A DNA stretch of 49,320 bases from Clostridiales bacterium. GTDB lineage: Bacteria > Bacillota > Clostridia > Lachnospirales > WQUN01. Every line of letters starts with the position of its first letter. Position 1 is the stretch's first letter. The position numbers and the translations under genes were made by a program. The stretch spans positions 1-49,320 of the forward strand of contig JAISZB010000353.1 in assembly GCA_031269465.1 (NCBI GenBank), given 5' to 3'. The notes below the pieces were generated by a model. The model had not been told where the DNA came from. It made no database searches and saw nothing but the letters and a program-made list of their open reading frames with translations. Below, in pieces: positions 43,353 to 49,320 of the stretch.

Positions 43353-44009
43353 GTGAATTCCTATGAAATAGAAAAAATTGTAAAACAGGTTATGCTAAGT
43401 CTGGATAAGCGTCTTGAGAGCGCTCTCGATGCTGTGCCAGTGGGCGTTTCCGCGCGCCATGTCCATTTGTCCAAGGAGCATTTCGAAATTCTCTTTGGAT
43501 TGAACGGCGCCATGAAGCCGGTCAAACAGCTGGTGGGAGGCCAGTATGCCTGCGCCCAGCAGGTAAGCATTGTCTCAGGTTCTTTAAAGTGCATTGAGAA
43601 AGCCAGGGTTATCGGCCCTTTTAGAGACGAAAGCCAGGTGGAGATTTCCCGGACGGACGCGCGGTTTCTAGATGTCGCCGCTCCAGTGCGCCCGTCCGGG
43701 GAAACGCGCGAAACTCCAGGCGTCTCGCTTGTAGGGCCTTGCGGATCAGTCACGCTTAAACATGGCTTAATAATTGCAAATCGGCATATTCATATGCCGG
43801 TGGATCTCGCCAAGCGCATCGGCAGAAAAGACGGCGATCTAGTGGATTGCCTGCTTGAAGGCGAGAGAAAAACCATATTCTGCGACGTGCAGCTTAGGGT
43901 TGATCCCAGCTTTGAACTGGAGATGCACATAGATGTTGACGATGCCAATGCGGTTGGGCTTAAGCCTTCGGCCGCCGCGAGAATACTTCCAAGAGGGATG
44001 AAGCCATGA
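43353..44009 (+). CDS. pduL: Phosphate propanoyltransferase PduL with N-terminal encapsulation peptide
   Basis: This enzyme converts propionyl-CoA and phosphate to propionyl-phosphate, recycling CoA inside the compartment. The first ~18 residues (NSYEIEKIVKQVMLSLDKRL) form the targeting helix. Two PTAC domains follow, with the zinc-binding histidines in VGVSARHVHLSKEHF and LIIANRHIHMPVDLA, the GGQYACAQQVSIV segment and MHIDVDDANAVGL near the end. The length of 218 residues is normal for a targeted PduL. The start is GTG; codons immediately after it encode the targeting helix. The stop overlaps the start of the next gene (ATGA). Confidence 0.95.
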   Translation: MNSYEIEKIVKQVMLSLDKRLESALDAVPVGVSARHVHLSKEHFEILFGLNGAMKPVKQLVGGQYACAQQVSIVSGSLKCIEKARVIGPFRDESQVEISRTDARFLDVAAPVRPSGETRETPGVSLVGPCGSVTLKHGLIIANRHIHMPVDLAKRIGRKDGDLVDCLLEGERKTIFCDVQLRVDPSFELEMHIDVDDANAVGLKPSAAARILPRGMKP

Positions 44010-44245
44010 TACGCGGACGCATTACAGGATCAGTCGTTTCTACGCGAAAATTGATAAATCTTGTGGGAAGCAAGTTTATGGAAGTGGAATATCTGCGAGG
44101 CGGTGTTTCTGAATCGCTTATAGCGGTGGACTTGGTAGGCGCCGGGATTGGCGAGGAGGTTCTGGTCGTAACAGGAAGCTCCTCCCTGCGCGCTCTTGAA
44201 AAAGACGCTCCAGCAGACGCTGTCATCGTAGGCATCATTGATTAG
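44006..44245 (+). CDS. Microcompartment vertex protein, BMC-P (EutN/CcmL type)
   Basis: The 79-residue pentameric vertex protein has the EutN/CcmL pattern: RGRITGSVVSTRKLINLVGS, then LIAVDLVGAGIGEEVLVVTG with SSSLRAL, and DAVIVGIID at the end. Five copies cap the corners of the icosahedral shell. It is translationally coupled to pduL by a 4-base overlap. It is the only BMC-P gene in the window, so it is presumably essential for shell closure. Confidence 0.95.
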   Translation: MIRGRITGSVVSTRKLINLVGSKFMEVEYLRGGVSESLIAVDLVGAGIGEEVLVVTGSSSLRALEKDAPADAVIVGIID

Positions 44246-44273
44246 AGTTTTAAAATAGCCGATTATTTGGCAG

Positions 44274-44314
44274 TCCAAGCCAATGAGCTTGCAACAGACG
44301 CGCATTGGCTTGGA
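44274..44314 (+). terminator. Hairpin after the vertex-protein gene
   Basis: TCCAAGCCAATG (44274-44285) and CATTGGCTTGGA (44303-44314) form a 12-bp stem 29 bases past the stop codon. There is no clear T run, so partial termination or RNA protection is as likely as full termination. Confidence 0.45.
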
Positions 44315-44372
44315 TTGCGGATATGCGCGTCAAACTGTTTGAGGGCGAATCCCGTTTGGGATGCGTTTAGTA

Positions 44373-44504
44373 TACTGCTTTTCATATAAAATTGCCTTTT
44401 TTGGAGCTTGATTATACAGCGAGTGCAAAATGCCGATTTCGGCATTTCGCGCCATTCAATGGACAGTCAAGCTCCAAAAAAGGAACATTTGATGAAAAGC
44501 GGTA
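44373..44504. mobile_element. TA-type miniature element, 132-bp form, copy 10
   Basis: It is flanked by TA on each side. The ends TACTGCTTTTCATATAAA and GATGAAAAGCGGTA are inverted repeats. Internal arms are TTTTTTGGAGCTTGATTATA and CAAGCTCCAAAAAAGG, with an inner palindrome AAATGCCGATTTCGGCATTT. It is inserted in the microcompartment operon between the vertex-protein and PduS-like genes, ending about 30 bases before the latter's start. Confidence 0.85.
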
Positions 44505-44534
44505 TAAAAAGGAGCATCAATAGGGCGGTATGTT

Positions 44535-45857
44535 ATGGATCGCAGCATTCAAGAGAAAATCAGGCAAGCAGGAATAGTTGGTGCTGGAGGGGCAGGATTT
44601 CCCACCTATCAGAAGATGGCGGATGGAATTGATTCGGTGCTTATCAACGCGGTTGAATGCGAGCCGCTGCTGCATACCGACTATGCGATCCTAAAGCTTC
44701 ATTTAGATGAGGTTGTACAAGGGGCAAAGCTTCTTGCCGAAGCTCTTGGCGCAAAGCGGACATTGCTTTGCGTTAAGAAAGGCAAGGCCGGCCTTATCGG
44801 CTTGGAGGACGGCCAAAGCCTGTCGGCGGGAGTTTTTGCAAAAACTCTTCCGGACGTGTATCCAATGGGCGATGAAATAATAATGATTCATGAAGCCTTG
44901 GGAAGAACAGTCCCGCCTGGAAGCCTGCCGTCTTCCGTCGGTTCTGTGGTTGCGAATGCTGAAACCGCATTGAATATTTGGCGGGCGCTTGTCAAGTCAG
45001 CGCCAGTTTCTGAAAAATGGCTTACTATAGGCGGAGCGGTCAAGAAAGCCTGCGTCGTGAAGGCGCCTATCGGAGAAAAGGCGTTGGATTTGCTTAAAAG
45101 CTTGGGAGAAGGCATTCCGCCTGGGCATGTACTTATAGACGGCGGACCTGCTATGGGCAAGATTGTTAATGTTGCGACAGCAACCGTATCAAAAACAACG
45201 AAGGGGCTTATAGTGCTTCCTGCCGACTGCTCTGCGGCCGCAATCAAGAGGATGGACGCAAGCAGGCAGGTTAAGCGCGCTTTATCAGCCTGCTGCCAGT
45301 GCACTTTCTGTACGGATCTTTGCCCTAGACAGCTCTTGGGGTATCCTCTAAGGCCGCACGCCTGCATACAGTCGGCTTCTACATCAGGCATGTGCATGCC
45401 TGAGTCGATTCTCACAGCCTCGCTGTGCAGCGGCTGCAATTTATGCACGCTGGCCGCATGCTGCCAAGGAGTTGCGCCTTCCATTGTAATCGGGCAAATC
45501 CGGAGCGAGCTTATAAAAAATGGCTATTCTTATCATGAGAGCAAGCCTGCGGCTCCTTCTTCCATGCGTCAATACCGCATGGTTCCCTCAAGCCGGTTTG
45601 AGAGGCTGGCCGGAGTTTCGCAGTTCGCAGTGGAAGCGCCTTTTATTGGAGCGGCTGTCAATCCAGGCTCAGTGCGGCTTCTGCTGAGGCAGCATTTAGG
45701 TCAAGCTTCCGTTCCGATTGTAGAGGCGGGGCAGAAAGTTAAGCGCAATCAGATGATTGCAGAACCTGCGGATGGGCTCTCTGTCGCGCTTCATGCGTCC
45801 ATAGGGGGGGTAGTCGCGGGAATTGACGAGGGTGGAATCGATGTCTCAGCGGAGTGA
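44535..45857 (+). CDS. PduS/RnfC-like flavo-iron-sulfur protein
   Basis: This 440-residue electron-transfer protein is associated with microcompartments. The N-terminus has the RnfC/NuoF-like nucleotide-binding region (IVGAGGAGFPTYQKMADGID, then LINAVECEPLLHTDYAIL) and the SLBB-type segment VSEKWLTIGGAVKKACVVKA. Two cysteine sets follow near residues 255-265 (CCQCTFCTDLCPRQ) and 297-310 (CSGCNLCTLAACCQG), consistent with two [4Fe-4S] clusters. The C-terminus has another barrel-sandwich segment. Family members are thought to move electrons between NADH, flavin and Fe-S acceptors across the shell; direct function here is inferred. The miniature element lies just upstream. Confidence 0.9.
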   Translation: MDRSIQEKIRQAGIVGAGGAGFPTYQKMADGIDSVLINAVECEPLLHTDYAILKLHLDEVVQGAKLLAEALGAKRTLLCVKKGKAGLIGLEDGQSLSAGVFAKTLPDVYPMGDEIIMIHEALGRTVPPGSLPSSVGSVVANAETALNIWRALVKSAPVSEKWLTIGGAVKKACVVKAPIGEKALDLLKSLGEGIPPGHVLIDGGPAMGKIVNVATATVSKTTKGLIVLPADCSAAAIKRMDASRQVKRALSACCQCTFCTDLCPRQLLGYPLRPHACIQSASTSGMCMPESILTASLCSGCNLCTLAACCQGVAPSIVIGQIRSELIKNGYSYHESKPAAPSSMRQYRMVPSSRFERLAGVSQFAVEAPFIGAAVNPGSVRLLLRQHLGQASVPIVEAGQKVKRNQMIAEPADGLSVALHASIGGVVAGIDEGGIDVSAE

Positions 45858-45861
45858 TGTT

Positions 45862-46407
45862 ATGGAGTACGCCATTGCGGTCTACGAGCTGAAAAGCATA
45901 GCGAAAGGGATATTGGCCGCAGACGACGCGCTGAAGACGGCCAGTGTGAAGCTAGTGAGCGCGCAGCCTGTCTGCCCCGGGAAGTTTGAATTGGTGCTGG
46001 CTGGACAGCTGGCTGAAATCCAAGCTTCAGGAGAGCGAATTGCGCGGGGGATGGGCGAGTATCTCATTGACAGCATCTGCCTTGGGCGCGTAGACAAGTC
46101 CGTTGTGCAGGCTCTGATGGGCTCGCAGCCTCAAACAGAGCCGGGAGCTCTCGGAGTCATTGAAACATTTACAGTCGCTTCCGCCATTATGGCTGCGGAT
46201 TGCGCGGTAAAATCCGCAAACGTCCAAATTCTGGAACTTCGTGCGGCCAGAGGAATAGCCGGCAAAGGATATGTTCTCTTTACAGGCGATGTTGCGGATG
46301 TTTCCGCGGCGATAGAGGCTGGATCAAACTATGCGAAGGAGCAGGCGACATTTATTGCCAGCACATTAATTGCAGCGCCTCACAGCGATTTGTGGACATT
46401 CCTTTAG
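45862..46407 (+). CDS. Microcompartment shell protein, BMC-T (PduT type tandem domain)
   Basis: This is a two-domain shell protein: domain 1 is AIAVYELKSIAKGILAADDA...VCPGKFELVLAGQLAEIQAS and domain 2 is ALGVIETFTVASAIMAADCA with VLFTGDVADVSAAIEAGSNY. Three copies make a pseudo-hexamer. I chose the ATG at 45862, 5 bases after the PduS-like stop, because GGAG lies 7 bases upstream and the length (181 residues) then fits PduT; ATGs at 45823 and 45841 are alternatives that overlap the preceding gene. A PduT-like central Fe-S ligand is not obvious. It is the last gene of the operon. Confidence 0.92.
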   Translation: MEYAIAVYELKSIAKGILAADDALKTASVKLVSAQPVCPGKFELVLAGQLAEIQASGERIARGMGEYLIDSICLGRVDKSVVQALMGSQPQTEPGALGVIETFTVASAIMAADCAVKSANVQILELRAARGIAGKGYVLFTGDVADVSAAIEAGSNYAKEQATFIASTLIAAPHSDLWTFL

Positions 46408-46586
46408 CAGGCTTTTAAGAATAGCCTGAATGCAATGACTCATAGAACGACAGCCTCTTTAAGCCTGCATGCACAAAGAAATCCATATTTTTGACTTAAA
46501 ATTGCTATAAAGAATGGGCAGTGATTCGCCGAATGTTCGGCCTTGATGCTGGATGATTCATTGAACCGCCATATATACGCTCTATA

Positions 46587-46626
46587 TTCAAGCTCCAAAA
46601 TAGGCGGTTTCATATGCACTTCAGTA
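46587..46626. repeat. TA-type miniature element, right-end fragment
   Basis: ATTCAAGCTCCAAAATAGGC is followed by GGTTTCATATGCACTTCAGTA and TA. The left arm is missing or unrecognisable. It lies between the last shell gene and the operon terminator. Confidence 0.55.
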
Positions 46627-46667
46627 TAGCCAGCTTTAAAATCGGCTTAAATGGACAGCATGCATAG

Positions 46668-46711
46668 AAGCGGCCTGGGGGCTGGCAATCCAGCTTCCAG
46701 GCCGCTTTTCG
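46668..46711 (+). terminator. Terminator of the microcompartment operon
   Basis: AAGCGGCCTGG (46668-46678) pairs with CCAGGCCGCTT (46697-46707), with an inner GGCTGG/CCAGC extension, followed by TTTTC. It lies 260 bases past the last shell gene. Confidence 0.75.
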
Positions 46712-46735
46712 CGGCGCTAAAGGAGATTATTAACG

Positions 46736-46824
46736 CTAGTGCAGACAGTCTTAAATGCGCTACAGTCCTATTTGGCTATTTACAGGCTAAAAGCATGTCA
46801 CGCAATTAAGAGCGACAGCACTAG
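46736..46824. mobile_element. CTAG-bounded miniature element, copy C
   Basis: This 89-bp copy starts CTAGTGCAGACAGTCTTAAA and ends TTAAGAGCGACAGCACTAG. It matches the copy at 9286 except for an 11-base deletion (AATTAAGCATT) in the middle. Confidence 0.75.
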
Positions 46825-46832
46825 TCCTCAAG

Positions 46833-47174
46833 CTACTCAACTAAAACTGCAGTGCCCGAGGCTATGACCATAAGCATATTTCCCTGCCCTAGAACTTCGT
46901 AGTCAACATCAATGCCTATGACAGCGTTTGCGCCTGCGGAGCGGGCGCGTTCGCTAAGTTCTCCCAAAGCGTTTTTTCTGGCTTCTATGAGTTCGTTTTC
47001 ATACGATCCCGATCTGCCTCCGAAAATATTAGAGAGCCCTGCGGCGAAATCCTTTAAGAAGTTGACCCCCGCTACGACTTCGCCAAAGATAATGCCTTTG
47101 TATTCTTTTATGCGCCTGCCTTCAATCGAGTTTGTCGTTGTGAGGATTATGCCTCTGGACTGAGAGTCTGACAT
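46833..47174 (-). CDS. YbjQ/UPF0145 family protein
   Basis: This 113-residue protein has the YbjQ pattern: [20 protein letters not shown] with [13 protein letters not shown], then [20 protein letters not shown] and [20 protein letters not shown]. The family forms small oligomeric beta-rich rings, sometimes called putative heavy-metal-binding, with no proven activity. AGGAGGAAC lies before the ATG. It is monocistronic and points towards the end of the microcompartment locus. Confidence 0.92.
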   Translation of the reverse strand: MSDSQSRGIILTTTNSIEGRRIKEYKGIIFGEVVAGVNFLKDFAAGLSNIFGGRSGSYENELIEARKNALGELSERARSAGANAVIGIDVDYEVLGQGNMLMVIASGTAVLVE

Positions 47175-47422
47175 TTAAGTTCCTCCTGCTATGCTATATA
47201 ATTTCTTTAAATATAAAAAGGTTAAATCCGATGTTATTCTATGTGCTTTAATGCATATTTATGATGTGGCTAGCGCCGATGCCAGAGCCGGTTTTCCATC
47301 CAATTCCGATGGCTGGCAAGACTCAGGGGATGCGCCGGATATTTGCCGACATTTATTTGACTTATTGGGGGCTTACCAATTAAAATGCGGGCTTCGCTGC
47401 CGCGCAAATCATTTTGCCGCGC
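47175..47422. other. Short intergenic region
   Basis: No gene or repeat was recognised between the YbjQ-family and coiled-coil genes. Confidence 0.4.
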
Positions 47423-48199
47423 TTACCTTGCAATTTCCTTCAGCCTTTGCGCATATTCCTCGCTTAAGGCTTCTATTTTGTCCATTGCGGCGCTCCTAGC
47501 TTCTTCAGAGGCTATTTCGCCTTGAGACGCCTCAAAGACTTCGGTTAAGTACTCCTGCGCAAGCCTCTTGAATTCCTCTGAACTCTGAGATGCCATGTCG
47601 GAATATTCAGCTGCGTCAGCCTTGGCGGCTTTTGTTGCATCATCAGCCGCCTGCCGGTACTTGGACTCCCACTCGTCAGACCAAGCCTTTACATATTGGC
47701 TGTATCTCTCGGCGTACTCTTTGGCGGCCTGCCTATGGCTCTTCGCATATGCTTCGGCGTTTTCAACGTAGTCTTCAGCCAGTCTTTCAGCGGCGTCCCT
47801 ATATGCTTCGGCAATGCCTTCAATATCGCCATGCTCATAGTCTTCAGCCAATTTTTCAGCGGCGTCCCTATAAGCCTCAGCGTATTCGGAAGCAACCTCC
47901 CTATAAGCCTCGGCGTATTCGGAAGCGGAGTCTCTATATGATTCAACAATGCCTTTCACGCCGTCATACCCATAGTCTCTGGATGTCATGACATCATTGC
48001 CTTCGGAGAATTCTCCCCTGAAATCTTCCGGCGCAGAAGTAGCCTCTGCAGATATTCTTGCGACATTTCTCTTGAGATTGAAAGCGGCGAATAGAATCAA
48101 AGCAAAAAAGAGGGTGCAGATAGCTCCAAAGGCTATTAGAATCATTAGCCGCTTTTTGCTTGATTTTCTGACTATTTGTTCACCGTCATTCGAGTTCAC
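47423..48199 (-). CDS. Membrane-anchored repetitive coiled-coil protein
   Basis: This 258-residue protein has one transmembrane helix near residues 18-40 (LMILIAFGAICTLFFALILF) after a short basic, cytoplasmic N-terminus. From about residue 80 it consists of repeated helical units rich in Ala, Glu, Tyr, Arg and Asp: SASEYAEAYREVASEYAEAY, RDAAEKLAEDY, IAEAYRDAAERLAEDY, AKSHRQAAKEYAERY and so on. The spacing of the YAEAYRDAA unit is roughly 11 residues, so a long amphipathic helix or coiled coil outside the membrane is likely. The start is GTG with AGGAGGAGG upstream. No family was recognised; length and composition resemble apolipoprotein-like or LEA-like repeats only superficially. Confidence 0.75.
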   Translation of the reverse strand: MNSNDGEQIVRKSSKKRLMILIAFGAICTLFFALILFAAFNLKRNVARISAEATSAPEDFRGEFSEGNDVMTSRDYGYDGVKGIVESYRDSASEYAEAYREVASEYAEAYRDAAEKLAEDYEHGDIEGIAEAYRDAAERLAEDYVENAEAYAKSHRQAAKEYAERYSQYVKAWSDEWESKYRQAADDATKAAKADAAEYSDMASQSSEEFKRLAQEYLTEVFEASQGEIASEEARSAAMDKIEALSEEYAQRLKEIAR

Positions 48200-48871
48200 G
48201 GCGATCCTCCTCCTAAAATGTGTTTCTTTAGGCTTTCCTGAAACTTATTGTGCAGCAGCCTATGTGATGGCTGCGAGAATAAAATGACGCGCTCCCTTTG
48301 GGCGGTACATGTATAATTACGAGCGGAAAGGAAAAAAGTCTTTCGAAGATGGCTTTTGCCTGCCGAATAAGCTTTGTCTGGGCCATTCCTTGGGAATTCA
48401 GGCCTAAAATAGGATTAAAGCGTTGATTCATGCATTTAAGACATAGATTCATGCGTTTAAAGCGTTGATCCCTGCATCCGCCGAGTTGCGCCCCCGACGC
48501 AATGCTTCGCTGGGCGCCTGCAAATACAGAGGCCGACGCGCAGGCGGATGGGAGAGCGGGAAAGCTTGATTTCAGCATTTCACTGCAGTCTTCGGGTGGG
48601 CGTCTGAAGACTTGGTTCGCCTCAGCGCACCATTTAAACCGAATAGCGCTACGTCTTCATGGATTCAGGATTCTTGCTGAATCCATGGGCGGAATGCATC
48701 TTAGGGTTATTGAAACTCTCGCTCCCAAGTCGGCCGCATCTATGGTCGCCCATGCGCATGCGGCTTGAATTGAGGCATGTACGCTAGCTCCGCCTTTAAG
48801 GGGTTAAAGCGCCAAGGCAAGGGATCGTTGCAATTGACGATGGTCTGCCGCCATATTGCTTTTATCTGTGC
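48200..48871. other. Intergenic region without a supported gene
   Basis: Short frames are open on both strands, but no ribosome sites or domains were recognised. A perfect direct repeat pattern around 48425-48475 (TGATTCATGCATTTAA-like, CATTTAAGACATAGATTCAT and GCGTTTAAAGCGTTGAT) is visible but short. Confidence 0.35.
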
Positions 48872-49316
48872 GATGGCGGTATCGGTACGAGCCGTATGTG
48901 GTTCAGCCCGCCGGAGGACATAGAAAAGAAAACGGTTATTCACAGGGAATATCCGTTCTTCGCGGCATATGACGAGGATGAGCCTATCGGATTTGCCGCA
49001 TTGAAAATTCATAATGGGTATACCGCTGATACTTTTAATTTAGGTATACCGCTTTTCATCAAATGTTTCTTTTTTGGAGCTTGACTGTCCATTGAGTGGT
49101 GCAAAATGCCGAAATCGGCATTTTGCACTCGCTGTATAATCAAGCTCCAAAAAAGGTAATTTTATATGAAAAGCAGTATATATTGGAACAGTATCACAGG
49201 CAAGGAACCGGTCATCGTCTATTGAACGCCGCAGAGAGCGATATTGCGTTGATAGTGGCTGCTTGAACCTTACCGTAAAAACGCTTGAAGCTTCCACAGA
49301 ATATAAGCCTTACTAA
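48872..49316 (+). pseudogene. GNAT acetyltransferase gene disrupted by a miniature element
   Basis: The first part reads DGGIGTS, then FSPPEDIEKKTVIHREYPFF, AAYDEDEPIGFAALKIHNGY and TADTFNLG, the start of a GNAT N-acetyltransferase domain. The frame is cut at 49046 by the 132-bp miniature element. Beyond it the frame resumes exactly with LEQYHRQGTGHRLLNAAE, the acetyl-CoA-binding motif region (R/QxxGxG/A). A 2-base AG duplication near 49235 shifts the frame again before CVDSGCLNLTVKTLEAS. Removing the element and one TA restores FNLGILEQYHRQGTG. The gene is dead in at least two places. No substrate can be assigned. Confidence 0.75.
49047..49178. mobile_element. TA-type miniature element, 132-bp form, copy 11
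   Basis: Flanked by TA at 49045-49046 and 49179-49180. The ends TACCGCTTTTCATC and ATGAAAAGCAGTA are inverted repeats, the main arms are CTTTTTTGGAGCTTGACT and AATCAAGCTCCAAAAAAGG, and the centre is the palindrome AAAATGCCGAAATCGGCATT. It has the same 132-bp length as the copy at 44373. It interrupts a GNAT gene. Confidence 0.88.
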
Positions 49317-49320
49317 CGGA

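Overview
The window looks like chromosome from an anaerobic, probably gut-associated member of the Clostridia (Bacillota). The reasons are strong AGGAGG-type ribosome binding sites with frequent GTG and TTG starts, rho-independent terminators, a fucose/1,2-propanediol glycyl-radical microcompartment laid out like the Clostridium phytofermentans type, an Opp/Dpp-type peptide transporter with an M20 dipeptidase, and several AAA-ATPase-like/PD-(D/E)XK genes. No rRNA, tRNA, CRISPR array or phage module was seen. Gene names come from reading motifs by eye; no database search was run.

Layout. 1-2.5 kb: a lipoprotein, a ~200-bp inverted-repeat element and a DUF3892 protein. 3-5.8 kb: an AraC-type regulator divergent from L-fucose isomerase (fucI). 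6.2-7.7 kb: an orphan radical SAM protein and a small unknown protein. 7.8-9.8 kb: GC-rich DNA without a convincing gene, plus a CTAG-bounded mini-element. 9.8-11.5 kb: the first of three AAA-ATPase-like/PD-(D/E)XK genes. 12.2-13.1 kb: a decayed ISAzo13-type transposase. 13.5-25.5 kb: a class III aminotransferase and a peptide-uptake operon (dipeptidase, flavin-reductase-fold protein, two permeases, two ATPases, binding protein) divergent from an IclR regulator. 25.7-33.2 kb: repeat-rich DNA carrying the other two AAA/PD-(D/E)XK genes and a cluster of very stable hairpins. 33.4-46.4 kb: the microcompartment locus. 46.8-49.3 kb: a YbjQ-family protein, a membrane-anchored coiled-coil protein and a GNAT acetyltransferase gene broken by a miniature transposable element.

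How it works together. FucI makes L-fuculose. After phosphorylation (no kinase in the window), an encapsulated class II aldolase yields lactaldehyde and DHAP. Lactaldehyde is reduced to 1,2-propanediol and the glycyl radical diol dehydratase makes propionaldehyde. The encapsulated CoA-acylating aldehyde dehydrogenase, PduL and a zinc alcohol dehydrogenase turn this into propionyl-phosphate and 1-propanol. Five BMC-H, one BMC-T and one BMC-P protein build the shell, and a PduS/RnfC-like flavo-iron-sulfur protein handles electrons. A DeoR-type repressor gene lies antisense in the middle of the locus.

Most unusual. (i) The peptide-binding protein appears circularly permuted: its C-terminal lobe segment comes before its N-terminal lobe. 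Both permeases carry large extra N-terminal membrane domains and one ATPase has an altered ABC signature, so this may be an undescribed transporter variant. (ii) At least a dozen copies of a palindromic TA-flanked miniature element occur; one is caught inside a GNAT gene with a clean TA duplication. (iii) Two further miniature inverted-repeat families are present (CTAG-bounded; ~200 bp with ~18-bp ends).
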